Of a DNA stretch of 64,000 nucleotides, positions 54,615-64,000 are shown piece after piece. A model generated the notes under the pieces. It saw only the letters and a list, made by a program, of their open reading frames with translations. It was not told the DNA's origin and made no database searches. The position numbers and the translations under genes were made by a program. Position 1 is the first letter of the stretch. Every line of letters starts with the position of its first letter. Origin of the DNA: Adiantum capillus-veneris (Eukaryota > Streptophyta > Polypodiopsida > Polypodiales > Pteridaceae); NCBI GenBank assembly GCA_014529385.2, contig CM043967.1, positions 128,255,182-128,319,181 on the forward strand. The letters are read 5' to 3'.

Positions 54615-55640
54615 TCAATTTTTGAAAGCTTGCTCACATTCCTTTGCCCATACGAACTTAGTTATGAGAGCGTACAATGGCTTAGCTATTACATCATACA
54701 TATATATGAAACGTCGGTAGTATCCACAATGCCCCATAAATGCTTGCATTTCTTTTATCTTTGTTGGTCTCGGTAGTGCAGCAATTGTCTGCACCTTTTC
54801 TTGATCAGTTGAAATGCCGTTTTTGGACACTACGTGGCCCAGAATTCTACCCTGTCTTACCATGAAGACACATTTTTCCAGGTTTAAGAAGATACGATAC
54901 GTTCTACATTTTTCAAATACTTTTTCCAGATGAGTGATGTGGTCACTTCGTCGATGGGAATGAACACAAAGATCATCCATGTAGATACTCCAAAAATTGT
55001 CTGAGATATTTTTTGATGCGTGGGTCATTAGTCTTTGAAATGTGGCCAGGTCATTGGTCAAGATAAAAGGCATTAACCTGTATGCCAATATACCCCACTC
55101 TGTCGCAAAATCTATCTTATGTTGATCTTCCGCCTTAATCGTAAATTGGTTGTAGCCTGAGAACCCATCCAAGAAACTATAGGCCTCTTTCGCTGCTACT
55201 CTCTCAATAACATGATCAGTTATTGGCAGTGGGTAGTTATCCCTGATGGTGGCTGCATTTACTTGCTTGAGGTTTACACAAACATGCGGCTTGCCATTCT
55301 TTTTGGGTACCACCACAATCGGGGACACCCACTCTGTGTGCTCAATCTCGTAGATAAACTCAGCGTCCCTCAGTTTGTCTATTTCCTCCTTGATTTTCTT
55401 TGCAAAAGTTTCATTGTACGTGTAAGGACGTTGTCTATGTGGTATGGCATCACTCTTTAAGAGAATCATGTGCGGACATATCTCCGGATCTATCCCCTTT
55501 AGATCTTTGTATGACCATGCAAAGACATCTTTATATTGCCTAAGTGTATCGACTAGAAGTTTCTCTTCCTCTTCAGTAAGGTCCGTGGAAATATAGCCCG
55601 GTTTAGGATCCTCTCTTGGTTCTGCTAAGTTGATGCTTTT
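54615..55640 (-). pseudogene. pol: Reverse transcriptase of the second-lineage gypsy element
   Basis: The 284-codon open segment (55469-54615) contains YTYNETFAKKIKEEIDKLRD, WVSPIVVVPKKNGKPHVCVN, NYPLPITDHVIERVAAKEAY, SFLDGFSGYNQFTIKAEDQH, YRLMPFILTNDLATFQRLM, the catalytic YMDDLCVHSH, and thumb GHVVSKNGISTDQEKVQ. G to I in the MPFGL motif and G/N changes suggest mild decay. Upstream (55640-55470) KGIDPEICPH-type sequence belongs to the RT N-terminus in the same polyprotein. RNase H follows directly. Confidence 0.87.
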
Positions 55641-56501
55641 CGTGTTTTAAGGCCCATCATATGAAGTTCCTGGTTCTTTGGGATCTTGTTTGGGTTTTTG
55701 CACCACTATCTTCCTATCTTGAATGGTATACTTCTTATAGTGGGATGGTGCATCGAATTTATCATCATTTGATTCCTCGTCAGTTTCCATTTCTATTGTC
55801 CAAACTTCTTTCAATGCTCGTTTCAATCATTGTATTTGACTTTACGCTCCATCTTGGACAACTTAAACGATTTTTCGGTATCTTTCTCTTTTTTTGGTTT
55901 TTGTTTTGATGTTGTTTTGGTTGAGTCGGGTTTCATATATCACCCTGAAATCCTGTCCTTGAGGCAATCAATTACTTCGACTAATCTCAAGTACTGTGTT
56001 TTGTCAGTCAGTTGAGGTACTGAGTCCTCGTTGTGCTTGTTGTGGTCATTTCTGCGTTTATCCCGATACCTGTGTTGTCTTCGAGGGTTTTGGTTTGGGA
56101 AATCATAGTAGATCACTCGCCGATCCTTTCGTTTGATGCTCTGGATCGAGCTACTAGACAGCTCATCGTCCGCGTTATCCTCTAGCATCTTATCAGTTGA
56201 GTCTTGAAAATCTTCTTCGTCATTCATTTGGACAAGGTCCCTTACAGAGATTTCTTCTACTATGTGTCGGCATTCAGTCACCCCTTCCTTGTCAGGTACG
56301 CTTTCTCGGTCTTCGGAGTTAGGTGGACATTCATCATCTGGAATGGAATGATATCATACCCTTCCTCATCACAAAATTTGGTGAGGGTCACTTCGTTGAC
56401 ACAAACATCAAGAGTACCTAGTATTTGTTGCCATCCAAATGGTTCGAGCATCTCTTCTGGAAAAGGCTCTGGTATGTACACTTCATCTTGTGCAGTCCTA
56501 T
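55641..56501 (-). pseudogene. Pre-RT protein of the second-lineage gypsy element, unrecognised
   Basis: Minus-strand pieces: EPFPEEMLEPFGWQQILGTL, then VNEVTLTKFCDEEGYDIIPF (56480-56300), then an acidic part with DDELSSSSIQSIKRKDRR and an Arg/His-rich run (RRQHRYRDKRRNDHNKH, near 56070). I see neither a zinc knuckle nor a D-S/T-G protease here. It may be the end of gag. The region is also found, decayed, at 8132-8640, and in three partial copies by the array at 56241-57343. Confidence 0.5.
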
Positions 56502-57343
56502 TGATAGCCGTCCTTTTGGCTCTCATAAAATGTTTTAAGAAGCCACTTCATCCCAAAGAAACACCCTAGAACAATGACTAGGCTTGCTTTTTCATTGTAA
56601 ATCGTGTGTGTGCGTTTAGGATTTTTATCACATTTGTTTTATCAAATCATTGAGTGAGTCATTGGGCTAGGAGACAAAAAAATAAATTTATAATATTACG
56701 GTCACCCCTTACAGAGATTTCGTCTACTATGTGTCGGCATTCGGTCACCCCTTCCTTGTCAGGTATGTCTTCCTCGGTCTTCGGAGCTAGGCAGACATTC
56801 ATCATCTGGAATGGAATGATATCATACCCTTCCTCATCACAAAATTTGGTGAGGGTCACTTCGTTGACACAAACATCAAGAGTACCTAGTATTTGTTGCC
56901 ATCTAAACGGTTCGAACATCTCTTCTAGAAAAGGCTCTGGTATGTACACTTCATCTTGTGCATTGCTATTGATAGCCGTCCTTTTGGCTCTCAGAAAATG
57001 TTTTAAGAAGCCACTTCATCCCAAAGAAACACCCTAGCACAATGACTAGGCTCGCTTTTTCATTGTAAATCCTGTGCGTGGGTTTAGGATTTTTATCACA
57101 TTTGTTTTATCAAATCATTGAGCGAGTCATTGGGCTAGGAGACAAAAAAGTAAATTTATAATATTACGGTCACCCCTTACAGAGATTTCGTCTACTATGT
57201 GTCGGCATTCGGTCACCCCTTCCTTGTCAGGTGCGTCTTCCTCGGTCTTCGGAGTTAGGCAGACATTCATCATCTGGAATGGAATGATATCATACCCTTC
57301 CTCATCACAAAATTTGGTGAGTGTCACTTCATTGCCACAAACA
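56241..57343. repeat. 467/468-bp tandem array of a gypsy-LTR chimeric unit, 2.4 copies
   Basis: CTTACAGAGATTTC starts units at 56241, 56708 and 57176. Units 1 and 2 contain about 261 bp of gypsy pre-RT sequence and about 205 bp from the start of a Tat-family LTR. Unit 3 stops after about 168 bp against copia sequence. The array therefore formed after the LTR had inserted into the gypsy element. Confidence 0.92.
56502..56703 (+). mobile_element. First ~200 bp of a Tat-family LTR (repeated at 56970-57171)
   Basis: Begins TGATAGCCGTCCTTTTGG and continues through CATTGGGCTAGG and an A/T-rich run, colinear with 28798-29025. Probably the missing start of the LTR that resumes at 62507. Confidence 0.75.
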
Positions 57344-57344
57344 A

Positions 57345-58468
57345 GGATTCTTTGCCAACATGATGCTGCTAATATTGTCACAATATATAATGACACTATC
57401 AAGATAGTCAAAACCAAAGTCTACCACAAGTACTCTCAACCATGACTCTTCACATGCTGCCAAAGTTGCTCCACGATATTCAGCTTCTGTACTTGATAAT
57501 GCTACAGTTGATTGCTTCTTTCTACTCCAACTTATCATACCATTGCCAATGGACAATGCATAACCACTTGTAGATCTTCTATCCATAAAATCTTCTGCCC
57601 AATCTGCATCTGTGTAACCATAAATACAAAGCTTCCCATTCTTTTCATAAAACATTCCATAACTAACAGTGTCTTTCACATATCTCATAATCCGTCTCAC
57701 TGCATCAAGATGAATTTTACATGGCTTTTGCATGAATTGACTCACAACACCCACTGCATAACTCAAATCTGGCCTTGTTATTGTCAAGTAAATAAGGCTT
57801 CCAACCATCTTGTGATACATAGTGACATCCTCAATGTAATGTCCATCATCAAACAACTTCACATTTTGATCAAGAGGTGTATCAACCGGTTTGCACGCTG
57901 TCATTCCATACTTCTCAAGAATATCCAGCGCGTATTGTCTTTGTATCATCCAAATTCCTAATAAAGTGTCGACAATTTCAATTCCCAAGAAATATCTCAA
58001 CTCACCAAGGTCCTTCATGTTGAATTCTCTCAACAAACTCTTCTTGACATGAAAAATTTGCTCATCATGACTTCCAGTGAGAATCAAGTCATCAACATAG
58101 ATAACAATAACGACGATCTCTCCATCAACATGCTTCAAAAACAATGAGTGATCAGCAGTAGACTATTTCTATGGCTGTATCATATAAACTTCTTCTTCCA
58201 AGTCACCATTCAAGAATGCATTATCGACATCCATTGGCCGTAACTTCCAATCGAACATACTTGTCATTGCTATCACCAATCTGACTGTTGTCATCTTTGC
58301 AACTAGACTAAATGTCTCATCATAATCAAGACCTTTTGTTTGTGCATAATCTTTAGCAACAAGCCTCGCTTTGTATCTTTCCACACTACCATCTGACTTG
58401 CACTTGACTTTGTATACCCATTTTGAACCAATTTCTTTCTTCCACTTGGAAAGCGAACCAAATCCCAA
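57345..58468 (-). pseudogene. pol: Copia reverse transcriptase and RNase H, internal deletion, 3' truncated
   Basis: The RT start (58468-58169) reads KWVYKVKCKSDGSVERYKAR, then DYAQTKGLDYDETFSLVAKM, then DVDNAFLNGDLEEEVYMIQP. The middle of RT, including the LYGLKQ-type block, is missing at about 58145-58168, where two stops occur. It resumes with SLFLKHVDG, VIYVDDLILTG (catalytic YVDD), FNMKDLGELRYFLGIEI and MVGSLIYLTITRPDLSYAVG. RNase H follows: YGYTDADWAEDFMDRRSTSG, SWSRKKQSTVALSSTEAEYR and CDNISSIMLAKNP, then the truncation. Non-functional because of the deletion. Confidence 0.9.
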
Positions 58469-59078
58469 CTGTCATTCTTCACAAGAGCACCCATCTCATC
58501 ATCCATAGCTAACTCCCATTCTGATTTTCCAATTGCCTCTTGAAAACATGTAGTCTCTTTATGTTGCACACGTGAAACCATGTATGCATAATGTGTACGC
58601 ATGTAACCGTTTTATGTCGATCTATCAACTGGATAACGCACCCTCTCTGATCTTCTCAACTGTGGTGCACTCTTCTCTTCAACTCTTGCATATGGGGGTA
58701 CATATTTCTCAATATGCTTACTGCCAAGTGTCCTCAAATGTGGTAAACCATGCTCTTCATCGAGGATTTCATCTCCAGAACTCTCTTCAACCACTTTCTT
58801 CTTGCCTTTCTCGTCTTGCTTCTTATTTCGCAAACAACCACTCCATGGGTGACACTTCCTGTACTCTCCTCTTCCATATGTGGTCCTGAAATAGTTCTTG
58901 TTGATGGTCCTGGCTTATCAACAACATGACGCACATCCTCTTGCTCTTCATACTCATCTTCTATCATCACTGGCTTTGGTTTATACCATGGCTCATGCTC
59001 ACAAAATCTGACATCTCTACTGACATAAACTTGACATCTTGTCGTAGGATCATAGCACTTATAAACTTTCTTTTCAAC
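58469..59078 (-). pseudogene. int: Copia integrase C-terminus and linker
   Basis: Low-complexity acidic and basic linker between INT and RT: MMIEDEYEEQEDVRHVVDKP, KGKKKVVEESSGDEILDEEH, and QLRRSERVRYPVDR, the RRS-R motif usual just before copia RT. Then ETTCFQEAIGKSEWELAMDD and a frameshift near 58440 into RT. Several frames are used. Confidence 0.75.
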
Positions 59079-59700
59079 TCAATAGCCCAAGAATATACAC
59101 TTCACTACCTTTGGCTCCATCTTATTTCTTGCTTCATTTGGCACATGAACATAGAAAACACATCCAAAAATTTTCATGTAGGAAACTGTTGGCTTGATCC
59201 CATAAAGTCTCTCATAAGATGAAATTTCATGAATGGAAGCTATTGGTGTTCGATTCATAATGTGTACTGCTGTATGAACTGCTTCAGCCCAATATGTTAA
59301 TGGCATATTCATCTCATTCATCATGGCTCTTGCAATCTCTGCCATGACTCTATTCTTTCTCTCAGCAACTCCATTTTGTTGTGGTGTGTATCTACAAGTA
59401 ATCTATCTTCTTATGCCTTGTTCATGTAAGTAATCATCAAAACTCTGTCACATGTACTCTCCCCCTCCATTTGTATGTAGGCATTTAATTTGACAACCAT
59501 TCTCTTTCTCAACCATAACTTTGAACTCCAAGAATACCTCAAATGCCTCTGACTTTGCCTTTAGAAAGTAAACCCATGTCATTCTGATGTAATCATCCGT
59601 GAATGTGATAAAATATCGACAACCATTTGGCGTAGCATGATCACAAGGTCCCCAAATATCTGAATGAACAATTTCCAAAGGACTTTGGCTAATTCTCCCC
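59079..59700 (-). pseudogene. int: Copia integrase core
   Basis: Starts MEIVHSDIWGPCDHATPNGC (first Asp), FITFTDDYIRMTWVYFLKAK. The second Asp motif reads LHTNGGGEYM, Asp replaced by Asn. A stop near 59404 interrupts it. The third motif is intact: CRYTPQQNGVAERKNRVMAE (near 59370), then YWAEAVHTAVHIMNRTP and FGCVFYVHVPNEARNKMEPK. Loss of the second catalytic Asp makes it inactive even apart from the stop. Confidence 0.87.
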
Positions 59701-59745
59701 CTCTTTGGAAATGGTAAACGAGATTGCTTTCCAAATTGACAAGCT

Positions 59746-60243
59746 TCACAAACATGCTAAATTCAATCTGCCAAACTTTGGTAATCCACGTACAATTTGA
59801 TTTGATTGCAAATGCTTTAGTCTTCTAAAATTGACATGACCAATCCTCTTATGCCATAACTCTGCCCAATTATCTTGAGTGGCTGACTTGTTTGCATACA
59901 TACCACTGTGTAAACATGGATCTCCAGCTTCCAATGAGAACAAGTGACCTTTCTTTCTTCCACGTGCCAATATCTTGCCTGGTCTGCCTTTGTGAATCTC
60001 CTCTATGAAGCAGCCATAACGATTAAAACAGACTTGCAACCCGTGATCTGTCATTTGTCCAACTGATGCTAAATTCTTTGTGATTGAAGGCACATATAGA
60101 ACATCTCCCAATGTGTTGTATTTCCCATCTTTTTCTAGCAATGGAACTGAACCAACATGCGTAATCCGATGCATAGTATCATCACCTGTAGTGACAAACT
60201 CATCCTCTTCTAATTTCTCTTTTCTGTCAAACCATTCCACCAT
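59746..60243 (-). pseudogene. Copia protease end and pre-integrase domain
   Basis: An open segment in a different frame from gag. It contains the later protease part (MHRITHVGSVPLLEKDGKYN, LGDVLYVPSITKNLASVGQM) and the GAG-pre-integrase zinc domain (WAELWHKRIGHVNFRRLKHL). It ends in a stop 46 bases before the integrase core segment, with a further frame change. Confidence 0.85.
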
Positions 60244-61369
60244 GATATGTCATATGATTTGTGGCACCACTATCTAAATACCAATCATTTGTTGTATGAT
60301 GTGGCTCCACCATGCTTCCAACAACATGCTTCATAGGAAATAAATGTCCACTTGATCTATTGTCATATATATTTTGATCATGAGGATTGTATCCAGCAAA
60401 GTTTCCTCCATGTTTGCCATAACCTCGGCCTCTTCCACCACGATCACAATTTTGATTTAGCCTTGTGTAACATTCTCTTTCAAAGTGACCATAAATGCCA
60501 CATCTGTTACAATATTCATCTCTTTGAGGATGTACAAATCGTCCACCTCCACGTCCACGAGGTCGGGCTCTCCCCCTACCTCTTTGGCTATAATCATTGT
60601 AACTTTGACTTTGTTGGTTTTTCCATTGACCTCTTCTAGCATTGTTTCCACGACCATAGTTTCCTCTTCCACCTCTATTGTTTCCACGACCTCTAGAGTA
60701 AAAAACCTGATCTCTAGAATTGTTATTTGATGTAGAAGGACTTGAGTTGCCTAACTTCACCTCTTCTTGCAAACAAAGGTTTACTAACTCTTCAAAATCA
60801 GGTGTGTGTCCTCGAACAAATATAGATGTATCCAATGACTTGTATTCCAGTCCCAAACCATTCAATGTCACTGAAACTAAGTCATCATCTGGAACTTCAA
60901 CATTAATACTCACAAGATCTTCCTGTATTTGCTTTATCTTTGTCACATAATCTGATATGGATCTATTTCCTCGCCATACACAATGTAACCTTTGCTTCAA
61001 GTGAAATTTTCGTGGTTCTGTATTGGAGCTGTTCATTCTTGCTAGTATCTCTTCCTTTGGAGATTGAGCCTTCTTCACATGTGGTATAAAGAAGTCACTA
61101 ATGCATAGTGAAATCCAAAGCATCACTTTCCTTGAATTCTCGATCCACTTCTTGTAAGCTTCTACTCCTGCTTGCCATGTTTTATGTGCTTCAACATTCT
61201 CTCTATTGGGTTCCAAACCAACCTCGGGACACTCTTGTTCACCTGTAATGTAATCCCGTAAACCTTTGCCCATGATAAAGTTTTCCATCCTGTAAGACCA
61301 TATGTTGTAGTTCTCTCTGGTCACCTTCTCTCCAACACTATGTGTGACTTGAGTTGAACTTTCTGCCAT
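60227..61369 (-). CDS. gag: Copia Gag with zinc knuckle and protease active site
   Basis: An open frame of 406 codons. The Met at 61369 (MAESSTQVTHSVGEKVTREN) is the best start because gag similarity begins there; the 26 codons upstream look like leader. UBN2-type gag features: YNIWSYRMENFIMGKGLRDY, LHCVWRGNRSISDYVTKIKQ and LGLEYKSLDTSI. A Gly/Arg-rich stretch leads to the knuckle CNRCGIYGHFEREC (perfect CCHC). The protease active site WYLDSGATNHMT (D-S-G) comes just before the frame closes at 60227. The rest of PR is in another frame, so a frameshift near 60240 disables the polyprotein. Best preserved gene of this element. Confidence 0.9.
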   Translation of the reverse strand: MAESSTQVTHSVGEKVTRENYNIWSYRMENFIMGKGLRDYITGEQECPEVGLEPNRENVEAHKTWQAGVEAYKKWIENSRKVMLWISLCISDFFIPHVKKAQSPKEEILARMNSSNTEPRKFHLKQRLHCVWRGNRSISDYVTKIKQIQEDLVSINVEVPDDDLVSVTLNGLGLEYKSLDTSIFVRGHTPDFEELVNLCLQEEVKLGNSSPSTSNNNSRDQVFYSRGRGNNRGGRGNYGRGNNARRGQWKNQQSQSYNDYSQRGRGRARPRGRGGGRFVHPQRDEYCNRCGIYGHFERECYTRLNQNCDRGGRGRGYGKHGGNFAGYNPHDQNIYDNRSSGHLFPMKHVVGSMVEPHHTTNDWYLDSGATNHMTYHGGMV

Positions 61370-62256
61370 CTTCACTCTCTCAATTTCTTCCAAAGGATTT
61401 TGACAAAATTTTGGCAGAGTTTCGTTTGTATTTGGACAATATCTCAAGTGACAATCTCAACCAAAGTGCTCCTAAACACTGACAAAAAATCTCTCACAGC
61501 CAAGGGAAAATCCACTGACTCACTTTGCCACAGACTGACTCAATACTATGCATAAATACTCTAAAACAATGTCCACATGGACATGTATGCAAATGCAATC
61601 CATACGATGTCCTGTACCACATATCCATACATCCACCTTCTTCCCATAGTCGTAAACGACATATGAGGTCTTTCGCAGGGCCAGTCGGGGGTTCGCTCCA
61701 GTACCTAATCCACCTTTCCAAGGTACCAAATCTCCCAAGGAAAGGCTTCAAAAAACCTCACTCGACCCTCACAAAGGCTGCAGTTTTCCAAAATACATTA
61801 ACCGCATATCCATACATAACCACAAAGTACTCAATCTGACAATATAATCGCCTCAACTTCTTCCCACAACCTTTCTTACATAGGCGGTTGTCCATAACGG
61901 ACCCACAACAACCAAACATAATCTTCGATAACACAATATCATGATGCAAAAGCTCTATGTCGCTCTCCAAAACCTGTGTAAATGCTGAATTCTTCACTTG
62001 TAACCTGTAAATCTACTGCCGAGTGCAAAACTGGACATCTCTTATGCTTGTGTGAGTTGGCTATTTGCTGCAGAAAATTGCAGATTTTGGAAAATCTGAG
62101 TATGCCAATGCGTCCGGAATGCCCAAAAACATAAAGATAGACTCTTGGATCACTATATTCCGAGTTCGTGTGAGGGAGTTATGACCAAAAAACCTCTTTT
62201 TGGCTGTTTTCCAGAGCTGCGGAAATCTGTGTATTGACTGTAACTCCTTAAACTGA
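61370..62256 (-). other. Copia leader
   Basis: About 890 bp between PBS and gag start, long for a copia element. No gene is supported on either strand. Confidence 0.5.
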
Positions 62257-62268
62257 GATCTGATACCA
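62257..62268 (-). other. Copia primer binding site (initiator tRNA-Met)
   Basis: Minus strand TGGTATCAGATC, three bases from the LTR. It differs from the usual TGGTATCAGAGC at one position. Confidence 0.85.
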
Positions 62269-62271
62269 CTT

Positions 62272-62506
62272 TGTAGAGTGCACAGGTGATGGAGAAGGTA
62301 GGAAAGAAGACTACATACACACACCAACACACATCGAGACACACACACACAATCGTTACCCTGCAGCAACCATTCAACATGCTGCTCTCCTCTTCTTCTC
62401 TTTTAACTATTATCCAAAGTATATTTACAACATACTATAGTCAGTGTCCGGCCGCCCATAGCACAATGAACATATTATTTAACATCATATTCTTTAACAG
62501 TGTACA
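62272..62506 (-). repeat. Copia 5' LTR
   Basis: The PBS fixes the left end (plus strand TGTAGAGTG). The right end is tentative: minus strand starting TGTACACTGTTAAAG at 62506, or TGTTAAAG at 62499. About 230 bp. No second LTR exists for comparison. Confidence 0.55.
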
Positions 62507-64000
62507 TACCCCATAATATTTATTTTTACAAAATAAACCCATGCATTTCATCCCTCATCCTCGTGGGAGTCAAAATTTGTTTCTACATTGTCACTCACTT
62601 TCACTATATATTTTCTCGCTTGCATATTTTCCTCTTTCACCCAAAAAGAAACTAAAATACTCCTATCATGATAGTCCTTCATGGTACTTACACATATTTT
62701 TTTCCATACACCATGTGCTCATAAAGACAAGGGCTAGGAAAAATCCAAGCATTAGGTCTATCATGTGTAATTGTTTTTTATTCTTCAAAATTCATCATCC
62801 ATGCATGTGGCAAGAACCACTTGGATTCCTTAGGTCCTGGCATGACTCATGGGGGGCTCACCTTTGGATGTATAAGGAGAATTCAACCAAAAAGGGTCCT
62901 ACATAAGCACCTTTGCAATCCCACAATACACAGCTTTTTGGGCGAATTTTGGCACCCTTCTATCATTCAAAATAGCAAAAGCTGTCAATATAAAAAATGA
63001 AGCTCATGAGTTGAATTATTTTACATAAATATTTCAACATTTTTGGAGAAAAGCACGAATTTTGGTGAATTGTTTTGTGCCACCCAGTCTGCCCACTCTA
63101 TGCACACAAGGATCCTCTCACTCTTCTCTCACATTTTCACACTCCCACCCACATACACACTCATCCCTCTCCATCATCCTTTCAAATGTATAGATTTCCA
63201 TGCCCTCTCACCTTCTTCACCATCTCTCCTTCCCCTCTTACCACCATAGCCTTCTACATACATATATGCTCTCATACCGCTCTCTACTACCCCCAAATTA
63301 CAATTTCATGCTGACTCCTCTAAAAGGCATGAATTTTTAGCACTTTATCCTTGCATAACCTCTACAAATCAGAGGTTTTTCATCAATAATCCTCATCTTC
63401 ATCATGGAGATCAACCGTGAAGGCGGTGCAAGAAGCAGAAGTAGAAGAAGAAGAAGAACTGGCGGTCATTTTCATAAGGGTGGGTCCATAATTCTTAGAG
63501 GTTTCATCAATCTCAAGAGCTCATCCACCTCATTCACCCTTGGTTCCTCGACAATCAAGTCATCATCACTTTTGTAAATATGCCACTAACATTTTCTAGT
63601 GATCACTAACAACTAACCCTTCTTGTAAATTGCACCCTCTACTATCTACTAGAGTAGGCACCTCCAAGTTACTCATCTCACTCTCAATAATTCTCCCCCT
63701 TGAGCCCACATCCATGTGGCTTAAGGGATAAGGAAGACCCACTCCCATTTAAAAAATAAAAATATTTTCTAATCTCTTGTTTTGTCAATAAAATTGATTA
63801 GAACTAATCCTAATCAAAGCTTCCAAAAACCTATAAATAGAACCCATCTCTACTTGTAAAAGGCATCTCTACACCATTGCACACTAGATTGAGCGTAGCA
63901 CATGCCAGTTCTATCTTGGTTGTAAGGAGAGAGAAAGCTTTCTATACACCATCACTTTGGTGCATAGAAAAGCTTGAGCTAGTTTAGTGAGTGCGAATAG
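62507..64000 (+). repeat. Tat-family LTR, partial, running off the window
   Basis: Colinear with the LTR at 29195 onward: shared landmarks CACCCAAAA, CACCATGTGCTCAT, CCATGCATG, GGGGCTCAC, the purine-rich block with GCGGTCATTTT (about 63400-63473), TATAAATAG at 63832-63840 and CTTGTAAAA. It is diverged from the young element. Its first 200 bp probably lie at 56502-56703, separated by the copia element and rearrangements. The LTR 3' end is beyond 64000. Confidence 0.85.

Larger units (their letters stand above)
48686..57343 (-). mobile_element. Second-lineage Ty3/gypsy element with C-terminal retropepsin, 5' end rearranged
   Basis: Right to left on the minus strand: unrecognised pre-RT protein, RT, RNase H, INT zinc finger, [solo LTR insertion], INT core, INT C-terminus fused to a retropepsin-like domain, PPT. 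There is no aRH, no chromodomain and no protease motif upstream of RT in what remains. It is the same family as 4540-8640. Stops and lost catalytic residues show it is inactive. Confidence 0.82.
57344..62506 (-). mobile_element. Ty1/copia element, 3'-truncated
   Basis: Minus strand, right to left: short 5' LTR, PBS for initiator tRNA-Met, long leader, gag, PR, INT, RT, RNase H. It stops inside RNase H at about 57344, where the gypsy-derived array begins, so the RNase H end, PPT and 3' LTR are gone. The INT-before-RT order identifies copia. Several frameshifts and one internal RT deletion. Confidence 0.9.

Noticed and set aside
61494-61751. Cys/Gly-containing minus-strand ORFs in the copia leader
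   Set aside because: Two overlapping frames of similar length with no motif; likely chance, though a leader ORF cannot be fully excluded.

Overview
The window is a repeat-dominated stretch of a vascular plant nuclear genome, probably a large-genome lineage such as a gymnosperm or fern (inference). I see no intact host gene, tRNA, rRNA, operon or CRISPR array. Nearly everything recognisable is LTR retrotransposon: at least three Ty3/gypsy lineages, one Ty1/copia element, a solo LTR and free LTR pieces. There is also one small DNA transposon, one decayed CACTA-type transposase gene and several decayed ORFs of unknown origin. The evidence for a plant is Tat-type dual RNase H pol, a chromovirus with a chromodomain, long TG...CA LTRs, short GT-AG introns and dense nesting.

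Layout. 1-2125: AT-rich, no gene. 2151-4038 (+): Tat-type pol fragment. 4540-8640 (-): gypsy pol and pre-pol fragment of a second lineage, split by a 1.3-kb TIR transposon (6800-8131) whose left junction is copied in a 599-bp tandem duplication. 8894-9760 (+): unrecognised decayed ORF. 10845-24142 (-): Tat-type element with both LTRs, interrupted by a 5'-truncated chromovirus (15031-19400, +) that keeps a clean 791-codon pol ORF and its 3' LTR. 25088-28660 (+): gypsy gag-protease fragment. 28798-41084 (+): nearly complete, young Tat-type element with two 2666-bp LTRs, 4-bp target duplication, PBS, PPT, gag-PR, RT, gRH, aRH and INT, and an unusual leader carrying two tandemly duplicated pairs of small extra ORFs. 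41470-42640 (-): spliced CACTA transposase remnant (DUF4216-like). 42814-46250 (-): long unrecognised decayed coding region. 46663-47747: five copies of an 18-bp near-perfect palindrome. 48686-57343 (-): second-lineage gypsy element with a retropepsin-like domain fused behind integrase. It is split by a solo LTR (50836-53428) and its right end is rearranged into a 467/468-bp chimeric array. 57344-62506 (-): copia element truncated at its 3' end. 62507-64000 (+): Tat-family LTR running off the window.

The retroelement genes would act together: gag and NC for particle assembly, PR for processing, RT and RH for cDNA synthesis, INT for integration. Only the 28798-41084 element and the chromovirus pol look recently functional. 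The others carry stops, frameshifts, lost catalytic residues or deletions. The nesting gives relative ages: the solo LTR is younger than the gypsy element it splits, and the chromovirus is younger than the Tat element around it.

The points most worth a second look are the duplicated leader ORFs at 31542-33081, the INT-retropepsin fusion at 49150-50019, the palindrome set at 46663-47747, the paired CCAAT modules at 18277-18610, and the TTAA-flanked transposon at 6800-8131. All family assignments were made by reading translated motifs. No alignment or database search was run.
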